Shown one piece after another: positions 18,999-26,680 of a stretch of DNA of 42,204 nt; the stretch's first letter is position 1; each line of letters starts with the position of its first letter. The stretch covers positions 1 to 42,204 of the forward strand of contig JAKIVX010000015.1 in assembly GCA_022750335.1 (NCBI GenBank), given 5' to 3'. The notes beneath the pieces were generated by a model, which searched no databases, was not told the DNA's origin, and worked only from the letters and a program-made list of their open reading frames with translations. The translations under genes and the position numbers were made by a program. This DNA is from Thermoplasmata archaeon. GTDB lineage: Archaea > Thermoplasmatota > Thermoplasmata > Lutacidiplasmatales > UBA184.

Positions 18999-19753
18999 CC
19001 AAACCTCCCCGTGATGTACTGTTCCGTCAGCTTTTCCTTGGGACGCTCGAACAGGTCCTCGGTCGGCCCATACTCCACGAGCTTCCCTAGGTAGAGGAAC
19101 GCGGTGTGGTCGGCCACGCGACCGGCCTGCTGCATGTTGTGGGTGACGATGATCACCGTATAGGTGTTCTTGAGATCCTTCACGAGGCTCTCGATCTTCG
19201 CGGTAGCCACCGGGTCGAGCGCCGAACACGGCTCGTCCATCAGGAGAACCTCAGGCTCTGCGGCGAGGGCCCGGGCAATACACAGTCGCTGTTGCTGGCC
19301 ACCGGAGAGCGACATCGCCGGGGCGTCCACGCGGTCCTTGACCTCCTCCCAAAGCGCGGCTTGCTGCAGGCTCCGAATGACCGCCCGATCGATCTCGTCC
19401 CGCGAGTGACGTCCGTTGAACCGAAGGGCGACGCTCACGTTATCGTAGATGGACATCGTGACGAACGGGTTGGGACGCTGGAAGACCATCCCGACCCTCC
19501 GGCGGACCTGGATCGGGTCGACTTCGAGGATATCGGTCCCGTCCAGCAAGATCCGGCCCTCGACCCGGGTCCGCGGGAGGGTCTCGTGCAGCCGGTTCAG
19601 GCATCGGATGAGCGTGGACTTTCCGCATCCGGAGGGGCCGATGATAGCGCTCACCGCCTTCTCGGGGAAGCCGAGGGAAATGTCCTCGATGGCGCGGCGC
19701 TTCCCGTAGTACGCCGACAGGTGCTCGACCTGCAACTTCCCGCTCCCCATCAT
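18995..19753 (-). CDS. pstB: Phosphate ABC transporter ATP-binding protein
   Basis: ATPase that powers high-affinity phosphate import through PstC-PstA. The P-loop GPSGCGKST is at 39-47, Q-loop VFQRPNPF at about 90-97, ABC signature LSGGQQQR at 149-156, Walker B LLMDEP at 170-175, and the switch His in VTHNMQQ. PstB-specific features are the insertion after the Q-loop ([15 protein letters not shown]) and [15 protein letters not shown]. At 252 residues it is full length. Two adjacent ATGs mark the start, 3 nt after pstA. Confidence 0.97.
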   Translation of the reverse strand: MMGSGKLQVEHLSAYYGKRRAIEDISLGFPEKAVSAIIGPSGCGKSTLIRCLNRLHETLPRTRVEGRILLDGTDILEVDPIQVRRRVGMVFQRPNPFVTMSIYDNVSVALRFNGRHSRDEIDRAVIRSLQQAALWEEVKDRVDAPAMSLSGGQQQRLCIARALAAEPEVLLMDEPCSALDPVATAKIESLVKDLKNTYTVIIVTHNMQQAGRVADHTAFLYLGKLVEYGPTEDLFERPKEKLTEQYITGRFG

Positions 19754-19756
19754 CGC

Positions 19757-20641
19757 TCACTCCCCCCGCATCCGTCGGACCATGCGTTGGATGGCGAGAC
19801 GGGACAAGACACTGGCGACCAGGATGAGGAGGATAAGGATGAGCGCGGCGGCCCACGCGAGATGGATCCAGTTCTGGTACGGGCTTTCGGCGAAGTTGTA
19901 GATGAGGAGGGGGAGAGCGTCAATCGGGTTGTTGAACCCCTGGAATCCAAGTCGGCTCCCGAACGCCGTGAAGAGGAGCGGAGCGGCTTCTCCCGCGCCG
20001 CGCATGACCGAGAGGAGGATGCCCGTCAGGATCGCGGGGAGGGCCGAGACGAGCACGATCTGGAGGGTCGTGCGCCACTTCGGGATCCCGAGCGCGAGCG
20101 CCGCCTCCCGTACCGAGTGGGGCACCGTTCGGAGCGCCTCCTCGCAGGTCCGGGTGATGATCGGGATCATGATCACCGAGAGAGCGAGCGTTCCGGTGAT
20201 GACGCTGAAAACGACCAGCGGATCGTAGATCACGAAGTACGCATAGATGATCACGCCAGCGATGACCGAGGGAATGCCTGTCAGGACGTCCGCCGTGAAG
20301 CTGATGGCGGTCCCGAGGAACCGGCCCCGGTACTCGACCGCGAAGATGGCGGCGGCCAGTCCGATCGGAACAGAGACCGCTGCTGCGAGGGCGACCAGGA
20401 TTCCCGTGCCCTCCAGCGCGGGGCCGATCCCGCCGACGGGGCAGACGATCCCGTTGACCGGCGAGCACGGTTGGGGCAGATTGGACGTCAGGACCGAGAC
20501 CGAGAGGACCGGTCCCCCCAGAAGGACGGCCTGGTAGATGATGTCCCCGAGCGGGATGAGAATGGCGATCGCACAGGCGGCAGTAAGCCCCGACATCACC
20601 CAGCTCCAGAGCTTGCGACGGGCACGGTAATCGAGATTCAT
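19757..20641 (-). CDS. pstA: Phosphate ABC transporter permease PstA
   Basis: Integral membrane permease of the phosphate importer, 294 residues with about six predicted spans. The first starts near residue 12 (WVMSGLTAACAIAILIPLGD), a large outer loop with two Cys follows (QPCSPVNGIVCPVGG), and the permease coupling motif EALRTVPHSVREAALALGIP sits at about 168-187, as expected for the helix that contacts PstB. The two loop Cys may form a disulfide outside the cell. Its ATG overlaps the pstC stop by 4 nt. Confidence 0.95.
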   Translation of the reverse strand: MNLDYRARRKLWSWVMSGLTAACAIAILIPLGDIIYQAVLLGGPVLSVSVLTSNLPQPCSPVNGIVCPVGGIGPALEGTGILVALAAAVSVPIGLAAAIFAVEYRGRFLGTAISFTADVLTGIPSVIAGVIIYAYFVIYDPLVVFSVITGTLALSVIMIPIITRTCEEALRTVPHSVREAALALGIPKWRTTLQIVLVSALPAILTGILLSVMRGAGEAAPLLFTAFGSRLGFQGFNNPIDALPLLIYNFAESPYQNWIHLAWAAALILILLILVASVLSRLAIQRMVRRMRGE

Positions 20642-21603
20642 TCCGTGGTCCCTCCCGTCACTCGGAGGACCCGCCAGAGGAGGAGCCGGGCGGCTACGTT
20701 GACGAGCAGCGAGATGGCAAGGAGGATGAGGGCTGCGTAGATGATGGCGGAGTACTGGAGCGGCCCCGAGCTGTTCGTCAGCTCATTCGCGATGAGGCTC
20801 GCGATCGTCTGCCCCTGGGAGAAGAGCGAGGTAGGGATGGCGTCGTGATTGCCGATCGTCATCGTGACCGCCATCGTTTCCCCTAGGGCGCGTCCCAGTC
20901 CGAGTATGGTCGCCCCGAAGATGCCGGAACGGGCGTACGGGACCATCGCGGTCCGGGTCACCTCCCAGTTCGTCGCCCCGAGGCTGATCGCCGCTTCCCG
21001 CTGGGCTACCGGGACGGCCGCGAGGGTCTCTCGGCTGATGGCAGCAATGGTCGGGATGACCATGATCGCGAGGATGATCCCGGCTGTGAGCACGTCGGTC
21101 CCTGTCGCGGCACCCGAGAACGCGCCGGTCCAGCCGAGGCTCTTCGCGAGGATTGGTTCGACGGTCGTACGCATGTACGGGCCCAGGAAGTACAGACCCC
21201 AGAACCCGTAGACGACGGACGGAATCGCCGCCAGCAGTTCGATGACGCTGCCGAGGGGGCCCCGAAGCCACCGAGGGGCCTCGGTCGTGAGGAAGATTGC
21301 CGACCCGATCGCGAGGGGAAATCCGATGGCGAGAGCGATCGCGCTGGTGAGCAGGGTTCCGGCGATGAACGGGACGGCCCCGTAGACCTCATGGGATACG
21401 TCCCACCGGGTCCCGATCAGGAAGGCAAGCCCGTAACTGTCGAACGCCAGCCGGGACTGCGTGATCAGGATCGAGGCGATCGCGAAGACAAGGAAGATTA
21501 CAAAAAGGCCGGCCCCCGCGACCAGGACCCCAAAGATACGATCGCCCCAGACGTGGCCCTTGCGGGGCCGCGGGAGGGGCGAGGAAAGGGTTGAGGGGTC
21601 CAT
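20638..21603 (-). CDS. pstC: Phosphate ABC transporter permease PstC
   Basis: Second membrane permease of the importer, 321 residues. One N-terminal span (FGVLVAGAGLFVIFLVFAIA) is followed by a typical PstC external segment with YGAVPFIAGTLLTSAIALAI, the IPSVVYGFWGLYFLGPYMR motif of PstC proteins, and the EAA-type coupling loop (VAQREAAISLGATNWEVTR). It follows pstS by 26 nt and overlaps pstA. Confidence 0.95.
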   Translation of the reverse strand: MDPSTLSSPLPRPRKGHVWGDRIFGVLVAGAGLFVIFLVFAIASILITQSRLAFDSYGLAFLIGTRWDVSHEVYGAVPFIAGTLLTSAIALAIGFPLAIGSAIFLTTEAPRWLRGPLGSVIELLAAIPSVVYGFWGLYFLGPYMRTTVEPILAKSLGWTGAFSGAATGTDVLTAGIILAIMVIPTIAAISRETLAAVPVAQREAAISLGATNWEVTRTAMVPYARSGIFGATILGLGRALGETMAVTMTIGNHDAIPTSLFSQGQTIASLIANELTNSSGPLQYSAIIYAALILLAISLLVNVAARLLLWRVLRVTGGTTE

Positions 21604-21629
21604 GTGCGCTTCCGGACCCCGTTCCGAGG

Positions 21630-22856
21630 TTAGACCGACGACCCGCAGGAGTTGGGCACCGCTGCACCGTTGTACATGAGTGTCGCGATGCTGACCTCGT
21701 CCGCCGCCACGATGTTGGCGGGGAGCGGTATGTAGTACAGCTGGGCCGAGTAGCTCTGTCCGGTCGTAACCGACCAGTAGAGGAAATCGACCAGCGTCTC
21801 GGCGGCGGTCAGGGTGAGGGCGCTTCCGTAGGCTCCGCTCAGGTCCTGGTAGACGAGCATGTAGGTGAGCGAAGTGATCGGGTAGTCCCCGGCGCCCTTC
21901 GCGTTCAGCACCGACACGTTGTACCAGCTCGCGGTCCCGGCCGGGAGGGTCGGGTTCGCGTCCTTGAGGGCGGACGCCGTGTTGTTCACGGAGGCGAGCA
22001 CGTAGTTGCCCGCCGGGTTTTGCACCTTGCCGAAGGCGATCCCGCCGTTCAGTGCGTAGTTAAGGTCGACGTACCCGATGGTGTCGGGGGTCTTCTGTAC
22101 GTATCCGGCCACCCCCGCGTTCTTGGCCTGGCCCGAACCGACGGGGAAGGTGATCGCCGTTCCCTTGCCGGGGCCGGCCGCCCAGGCTGCGCTCTCGGCG
22201 GAGAGGTAGCTGGTCCAGATGAAGGTCGTTCCGCTGCCGTCGGAGCGGAACACGACCGAGATCGGGGCGGTCGGGAGCGTGACGCCCGGATTGATCGCCT
22301 GGAGGGCCGTGTTGTTCCAGCTCGTGATCTGGCCGAGGTAGATGTCCGTCAGGATCGTTCCGTTGAAGTTCAGGGTCGGAACTCCGGGCAGGTTGTAGAT
22401 GGGCACGACGCCACCGGCGGACTCGGGGATGGTGACCGCCGTCGCCGGGAGGGACGCAGTTTGGGCCGAGCTGAGGGGGGCGTCACTCGCACCGAAATCG
22501 ACGGTCTTCTGGGTAATGTCCGTGATTCCCGCGCCGCTCCCCACCGATTCGTAGTTAACGGCCGTTCCGCCACCGTACACCGACTCCCACTGGAACATCA
22601 GCGGATAGACGAGGGTAGAACCCGCGCCCTTGATCGTGACGCCGGCCGGCGGCGCGCAGGTGCCGGGCGAACTGGGGCTGGAGCTTGACCCCTTGAACCA
22701 TCCCGCAGCGTAGCCTCCCGCCAGGACGATGACGACGATGACCACGATCGCTACGACCGCGTACATCGCGGTCCGCGAGGTCTGGCGTTTCATCGTGGGC
22801 GGCGGAGTGCTGCTGTTGGTCGTCGTGTTCGATCCCATAGATCCTTGTGCGCTCAT
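21630..22856 (-). CDS. pstS: Phosphate-binding protein PstS, N-terminally membrane-anchored
   Basis: Extracellular receptor that delivers phosphate to PstC-PstA. About 32 polar residues precede one strongly hydrophobic span (AVVAIVVIVVIVLAGGYAAG), then a Ser-rich linker, then the type 2 periplasmic-binding fold. Phosphate-site motifs are visible: GAGSTLVYPLMFQW, VDFGASDAPLS and FRSDGSGTTFIWTSYL. There is no lipobox Cys, so an uncleaved signal anchor is likely, which is common in archaea. ATG at 22856 is chosen because GAGGGGAGGG, a good ribosome site, lies about 8-17 nt upstream; longer starts would lack it. First gene of pstSCAB-phoU. Confidence 0.95.
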   Translation of the reverse strand: MSAQGSMGSNTTTNSSTPPPTMKRQTSRTAMYAVVAIVVIVVIVLAGGYAAGWFKGSSSSPSSPGTCAPPAGVTIKGAGSTLVYPLMFQWESVYGGGTAVNYESVGSGAGITDITQKTVDFGASDAPLSSAQTASLPATAVTIPESAGGVVPIYNLPGVPTLNFNGTILTDIYLGQITSWNNTALQAINPGVTLPTAPISVVFRSDGSGTTFIWTSYLSAESAAWAAGPGKGTAITFPVGSGQAKNAGVAGYVQKTPDTIGYVDLNYALNGGIAFGKVQNPAGNYVLASVNNTASALKDANPTLPAGTASWYNVSVLNAKGAGDYPITSLTYMLVYQDLSGAYGSALTLTAAETLVDFLYWSVTTGQSYSAQLYYIPLPANIVAADEVSIATLMYNGAAVPNSCGSSV

Positions 22857-22941
22857 TCGATTGGTTTCCCTCCCCTCGTATTCAGGTTCGAGGAGCGTGA
22901 GGCGGTTGAAGCGAAGCCTTCGGGACAGCGTGGCGCACGCG

Positions 22942-23029
22942 GGCCGAGGGACTGCCGGCTGCAAGGACCCAAATCCAAGGGTCCCGGCGGGAATTCGACT
23001 CGAAAGGGTCCGACCACGGCCGAGGGACT
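22942..23029 (-). repeat. 12-nt direct repeat in the pstS leader
   Basis: GGCCGAGGGACT (plus-strand reading) occurs at 22942-22953 and at 23018-23029, 76 nt apart, both between the probable pst promoter and the pstS start. Such a pair could bind a phosphate-responsive regulator; chance in GC-rich DNA cannot be excluded. Confidence 0.4.
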
Positions 23030-23036
23030 CTCGGTA

Positions 23037-23068
23037 GGGATATAGGAAAAATGAATTTAGAATATAGA
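23037..23068 (-). promoter_or_regulatory. AT-rich promoter region of the pst operon
   Basis: The minus strand contains CTATATTCTAA followed by ATTTTTCCTATATCC, the most AT-rich stretch between 1 and 33 kb. Either could be a TATA box. The predicted leader to pstS is about 150-180 nt, long for this genome and in line with the presence of a ribosome site at pstS. Confidence 0.55.
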
Positions 23069-23133
23069 TGTCACCATAGTCCCACGTATGGAACCGGAGG
23101 ACTCTGGTTGCCGAGTAGCTCGAATAGTCGCCC

Positions 23134-23139
23134 TATTAA
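23134..23139 (+). promoter_or_regulatory. TATA-like box of truA
   Basis: TATTAA begins 27 nt before the proposed ACG start at 23161. The same hexamer precedes the DNA methyltransferase gene with nearly the same spacing. Confidence 0.5.
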
Positions 23140-23148
23140 CGCCCCGAA

Positions 23149-23155
23149 GGAGGTG
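23149..23155 (+). promoter_or_regulatory. Shine-Dalgarno-like sequence placing the truA start
   Basis: GGAGGTG ends 5 nt before ACG at 23161, an ideal ribosome-site spacing. If transcription starts near 23160, however, this sequence would lie outside the mRNA, so it is either used from a longer transcript or fortuitous. Confidence 0.4.
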
Positions 23156-23160
23156 TCGGC

Positions 23161-23967
23161 ACGCCCCGTTGGCTGGTTAGGTTTGGATACGACGGGACCC
23201 CGTACAACGGGTGGGCCCAACAGCCGGGGCGGCGGACCATCGAAGGAACGCTCCGGGCCAGCATGCTCCGACCGGACGCTGCCCATCGGGTTCTCGCTTC
23301 CTCCCTCGAGGTCGCGAGCCGAACCGACCGCGGGGTCAGTGCTCGGGCCAATGCACTCACTGTCGAGAGTACCTTCGAGGGGCCGAACCTCCTCCGTTGG
23401 CTCAACGGGATCGCGCCCGACCTTTGGTTCACCGATGCGACCATCGTGCCCGACGGGTTCCGCACTCGGGGCGCGGTTCGACGCGTGTACCGGTACTACG
23501 AGTCCAACCAGGGACGGGACATCGAACGGACTCGGGCCGCAGCTCAGCTGTTCATCGGAACAGTAGATGTACGCTCGCTCGCCCGGGGGCTCACGAGCAC
23601 CAGCCCGGTCCTTCGAAATGTGGAGGCCCTGGAGTTGACACCTCGGCCCGATGGTTGGACGATCGAGGTTCGGGCTCCTGCCTTCGTCTGGGGAATGGTC
23701 CGGAAGATCGTGGCCTCGCTACGGGAGGTCGACGCGGGTCGGCTTTCCCTCCCACGGCTCTCCGAGTGTCTCCGCGGGGAGCGCCGACTTACCCTCCCCA
23801 TGGCGGAGCCCGAACCTCTCCTCCTCTGGGAGGTCCAATACCTTCAACGGTGGTCCTTCCATTGGCGGGGTCCGAACCGTCGTCAATCCGAAGGAGCCCG
23901 TGAGAGAAGGGCCCTCATCCGGGCGCAGGCGGACCTGTACGACGATCGGGCGGTCGACCGCGACTGA
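23161..23967 (+). CDS. truA: tRNA pseudouridine synthase A, possible ACG start
   Basis: Converts uridines 38-40 of the tRNA anticodon stem-loop to pseudouridine. The N-terminal RFGYDGTPYNGWAQQPG and TIEGTL and the catalytic loop SRTDRGVSA (Asp about residue 56 from 23161) identify archaeal TruA; VWGMVRKIVASLREV is the C-terminal conserved segment. An in-frame stop at 23137 leaves no ATG, GTG or TTG upstream of the conserved N-terminus. The first such codon, ATG at 23263, would delete the first conserved strand. ACG at 23161 has both a well-placed ribosome-site-like sequence and leaderless promoter spacing, giving 268 residues. A sequencing error (ATG to ACG) is also possible. It converges on the HPS fusion gene with a 3-nt gap. 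Confidence 0.87.
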   Translation, partial: TPRWLVRFGYDGTPYNGWAQQPGRRTIEGTLRASMLRPDAAHRVLASSLEVASRTDRGVSARANALTVESTFEGPNLLRWLNGIAPDLWFTDATIVPDGFRTRGAVRRVYRYYESNQGRDIERTRAAAQLFIGTVDVRSLARGLTSTSPVLRNVEALELTPRPDGWTIEVRAPAFVWGMVRKIVASLREVDAGRLSLPRLSECLRGERRLTLPMAEPEPLLLWEVQYLQRWSFHWRGPNRRQSEGARERRALIRAQADLYDDRAVDRD

Positions 23968-23970
23968 GAC

Positions 23971-25275
23971 CTAGCCCACCCGTTCCCACCGCTCGAGCTT
24001 CTGGACCGTCGCGAGGGTCGACCCCCGCTGAATCTCTTCGCGCACCCGGTTTTCGTGCTCGAGGACGTCGAGCGCCCGATTCGCGATCTCGGCCGCCCGT
24101 TCCCTCGGAACGACCACGACCCCACTCAGGTCACCGATGATCCAGTCGCCGGGGCGCACGCGCTGACCGCCGACGACGACCTCCACGCCGATCTCCCCGT
24201 GTCCTTTCGGTTCCCCCGCGTCCGGACTGGTCGTGCGACTGAACAGCGGAAACCCGAGCTCGAGGATCGCATCCACATCCCGAGCCGCGCCGTCGATGAC
24301 GACGGCGGCCACTCCCCGACCGTGGGCGCTCCAGCTCGCGAGCTCGCCCCAGATGGCCGTGGTCCCGCCGCCGGCGTCGACGACGATGACATCCCCCGGA
24401 CCCGCCCGATCGATCGCCTCGACCGGTTTGGCCCAATCACCGTCCCGCGTCACCACGGTCACCGCCGGTCCCGCGACGCGGACGGTGGGGCTCTTCAGGC
24501 GGGCCAGGATACCGTGCATCGCCCCCTTCCGTTGCATCGCGTCGGAGACGTTGGGACTCGACACCTTGAGGAATGCCGCCCGAACGTCGGTGCCCGAGTA
24601 CCGTCGGAAGTGCTCGGTCGGCATCTCGGTACGCGTGTCGATGGCGGCGCGGATGCGGCGAGTGGCCTCGGTCACCTGGGCGCTCTTGGTGATGGCTCCG
24701 CCGATGATCAGGATCTGGGCCCCGGCCCGGACGGCGGCCGCCACGCTCTCGGAGTTGAGGCCCCCGGCGACGGCGACCGGAATGGGAGAGGATTTCACGA
24801 GGTCGGCGAGGACATCGAACGGGGTGCGTCCCTGCATCTGCATGTCGATGCCGATGTGCCAGCACACGGCGGCCGCCCCGAGCTCGGCGACCCGCTTCGT
24901 GCGGGCGATCGGGTCCGGGACCCCAAGCAGGTCGACCACGATCTCCGCTCCGTAGAGCTCCCCACCGCGCACCCCGTCGGCGATAGTGTCGTCGTCGGCC
25001 GCGCCGAGGATCGTCACGAGGTCCGCGCCGGCCTTGGCGGCAATCTCGACCTCGAACGCTCCGGTGTCCATCACCTTCAGGTCGGCGACGATCCGGTGGT
25101 CGGGGAACGCCTTCTTCAGTTCCCGAACCGCGTCCAGTCCCTCGCTCTTGATGAGCGGGGTCCCCGCCTCGACCCAGTCCGCTCCCCCGGCGACCGCTTC
25201 CTTCGCCGCGAGCAGCGCCCGGGACAGGTTCTCGAAGTCGAGGGCGACCTGAAGTACGGGTCGGTCGAGCCGCAT
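23971..25275 (-). CDS. 3-hexulose-6-phosphate synthase / RraA-like fusion
   Basis: Residues 1 to about 210 form a 3-hexulose-6-phosphate synthase of the orotidine-phosphate-decarboxylase superfamily: VALDFENL, then the DxKxxD catalytic motif (Asp65, Lys67, Asp70) in ADLKVMDTG, GADLVTILGAA, and the phosphate-binding VAVAGGLN and LIIGGAIT. In archaea this enzyme mostly runs backwards, making ribulose 5-phosphate and formaldehyde from hexulose 6-phosphate where the oxidative pentose pathway is missing. Residues about 235-434 are an RraA-like domain (NVSDAMQRKGAM, GDVIVVDAGGGTTAIWGELA, VVIDGAARDV). The fusion is known in several archaea; the role of the RraA-like half is unsettled (RNase regulator name, or an aldolase/decarboxylase). 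The ATG lies about 25 nt from the box at 25298, so it is probably leaderless. Confidence 0.92.
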   Translation of the reverse strand: MRLDRPVLQVALDFENLSRALLAAKEAVAGGADWVEAGTPLIKSEGLDAVRELKKAFPDHRIVADLKVMDTGAFEVEIAAKAGADLVTILGAADDDTIADGVRGGELYGAEIVVDLLGVPDPIARTKRVAELGAAAVCWHIGIDMQMQGRTPFDVLADLVKSSPIPVAVAGGLNSESVAAAVRAGAQILIIGGAITKSAQVTEATRRIRAAIDTRTEMPTEHFRRYSGTDVRAAFLKVSSPNVSDAMQRKGAMHGILARLKSPTVRVAGPAVTVVTRDGDWAKPVEAIDRAGPGDVIVVDAGGGTTAIWGELASWSAHGRGVAAVVIDGAARDVDAILELGFPLFSRTTSPDAGEPKGHGEIGVEVVVGGQRVRPGDWIIGDLSGVVVVPRERAAEIANRALDVLEHENRVREEIQRGSTLATVQKLERWERVG

Positions 25276-25297
25276 CCGGCGTGCGAGGGGGGCCCGC

Positions 25298-25303
25298 TAT
25301 TAA
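25298..25303. promoter_or_regulatory. Shared bidirectional TATA-like box, HPS fusion / DNA methyltransferase
   Basis: TATTAA reads TTAATA on the other strand. Its centre is about 26 nt from the GTG of the methyltransferase (25327) and about 26 nt from the ATG of the HPS fusion (25275), so one box could direct leaderless transcripts in both directions. No other AT-rich segment exists in the 51-nt gap. Confidence 0.55.
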
Positions 25304-25326
25304 CAGTCTCCCCGGTCCGAAGGTCC

Positions 25327-26163
25327 GTGTCCCACGTACCGGACGGGACCGTGCGCCTCCTTTCGGGAGACGCACGTCGTCTTCCCCAGCTTTCCGATGA
25401 AAGTGTCCACCTCGTGATCACCTCGCCACCGTACCCCATGATCCCCCAGTGGGACGAGCTGTTCGCGCAGCTGGGGGCCACCGACTACCCCGCCATGTTG
25501 CTGGTCCTCGAGGGAGCCTGGAAGGAATGTTTTCGAACGCTGGTACCGGGCGGCCTCTTGGCGGTCGTCATCGGAGACGCCCTCCGCTCCGACGCCGGTG
25601 GGTTCCGGGTCTGGCCCAACCACGCGGAAACTCTCGTGTCGGCTACCCGCCTCGGATTTCACCCCCTCCCGTACGTCCTCTGGAAAAAGCCGACCAACAA
25701 ACCGAACGCATTCCTCGGAAGCGGTTTTCTTCCGCCCAACGCCTACGTCACGCTCGATTGCGAATTCATCCTGTTGTTCCGGAAAGGAGGGCTCCGCCGA
25801 TTCCCCGCCCACGACCCGCGGAGGGCCTCGAGTCGATTGTCCCGGGCCGAACGCGACCACTGGTTCAGCCAGGTGTGGGGCGACGTGAGAGGTGCGCCGC
25901 AGCGCCGGACCGGCGGCCGGACTGGAGCTTTCCCTCCGGAGATACCGGAACGACTCGTTCGCATGTTCTCGGTCGTGGGCGACACCGTCCTCGACCCGTT
26001 CGCGGGTACGGGGACCACCCTTTGGGCCGCGTCCCCGCTCGGAAGAAACTCGGTGGGGGTCGAGTGGGACCCCCGGGTGTTCCGGACCCTGGCCCACGAG
26101 GCCCGCCGGAGAAAGGTCCCCACCTCGGGCGCTCCGAGCGGGTCTACAGTTCCGGGTTCGTAG
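25327..26163 (+). CDS. Beta-class DNA methyltransferase (N4-cytosine or N6-adenine)
   Basis: Transfers a methyl group from SAM to an exocyclic amino group of DNA. Motif IV TSPPY (residues 32-36) precedes motif I DPFAGTGTT (223-231), the order that defines the beta class. SPPY-type motif IV is frequent in N4-cytosine enzymes but does not settle the base. VWGDV and the KP.NKPNAF segment also match this family. No target-recognition partner or restriction endonuclease gene lies nearby, so it looks solitary. GTG at 25327 is chosen because of the leaderless spacing from TATTAA; 278 residues. The last 20 nt overlap the end of the next minus-strand gene. Confidence 0.88.
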   Translation: MSHVPDGTVRLLSGDARRLPQLSDESVHLVITSPPYPMIPQWDELFAQLGATDYPAMLLVLEGAWKECFRTLVPGGLLAVVIGDALRSDAGGFRVWPNHAETLVSATRLGFHPLPYVLWKKPTNKPNAFLGSGFLPPNAYVTLDCEFILLFRKGGLRRFPAHDPRRASSRLSRAERDHWFSQVWGDVRGAPQRRTGGRTGAFPPEIPERLVRMFSVVGDTVLDPFAGTGTTLWAASPLGRNSVGVEWDPRVFRTLAHEARRRKVPTSGAPSGSTVPGS

Positions 26164-26680
26164 CCGGCTCGGGAAATTTCGCCACCGGCGGGAGTCGGGG
26201 CGCCCGGTGGTCCATCTCCTCGTCGAGCGCGGTCCGAAGGTAGCGGAGCGCGGTGTCGCTCAAGCGGTCCATGTGAAGCAGGAGGTAGTGGAGATAGATC
26301 CGTTCCGGTCGACGCAGGGGCCCAGCAGCGGGACCTCTCCCCGGCGCGGCGTGGCGCGCGAGCGTCTCCCGGTCGTGCTCGTACTCCACCCCGTGGAACT
26401 CGCGTCCGGTGGCCCCTGTGAGAGGTGGGGAGAAGTGACCCACCGGGTCGTAGGACTCCTCGGTGTCATCGGCCGGGTTCCGTCGCGGGGCCGAGGGCCG
26501 GGGGGCCAACTTGCCTTGAAGGTACGGGTGGACCGGACGGTCGGGGTCCTGAAGATCCTCGATGGGGCGGCCCGCGACATCCTCCACGATCGTGCGCAGG
26601 CTCCAGCTCGTGCGACGGCGGCTCGGCCCGTCGGCCGTCGCTTCTTCGGCCACAACGGGAGCCGGCGGACCGGCCCTCAT
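26144..26680 (-). CDS. Unknown protein ending the transfer-like operon
   Basis: No family recognised. The 178-residue protein is Pro/Arg-rich and probably disordered in its first two thirds; a short helical stretch near the C-terminus (ERIYLHYLLLHMDRLSDTAL) is the only ordered-looking part. No signal peptide or membrane span. Evidence that it is real: its ATG overlaps the stop of the VirB4-like gene by 4 nt (ATGA), repeating the coupling seen through the whole operon. A substrate-adaptor or regulatory role for the ATPase is conceivable but is only a guess from position. Its stop overlaps the convergent methyltransferase gene by 20 nt. Confidence 0.6.
   Translation of the reverse strand: MRAGPPAPVVAEEATADGPSRRRTSWSLRTIVEDVAGRPIEDLQDPDRPVHPYLQGKLAPRPSAPRRNPADDTEESYDPVGHFSPPLTGATGREFHGVEYEHDRETLARHAAPGRGPAAGPLRRPERIYLHYLLLHMDRLSDTALRYLRTALDEEMDHRAPRLPPVAKFPEPATNPEL

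Larger units (their letters stand above)
22857..23160. other. Intergenic region between divergent pstS and truA
   Basis: About 300 nt without a supported gene. It holds the pstS ribosome site, two copies of a 12-nt direct repeat, an AT-rich promoter-like island at 23037-23068, and the TATA-like box and ribosome-site-like sequence of truA at its right edge. No conserved riboswitch fold was recognised. Confidence 0.6.

Noticed and set aside
16409-20740. Two 544-codon open frames antisense to the MocA-XdhC-YHS gene and to pstB-pstA
   Set aside because: Both are antisense to genes with firm family motifs and show no domain of their own.
22857-23036. A riboswitch or structured RNA in the long pstS leader
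   Set aside because: Local inverted repeats are short and no known riboswitch core could be recognised by eye.
24055-25326. Long N-terminal extension of the DNA methyltransferase
   Set aside because: It is antisense to the HPS/RraA fusion; the GTG at 25327 has promoter spacing and begins just before the conserved region.
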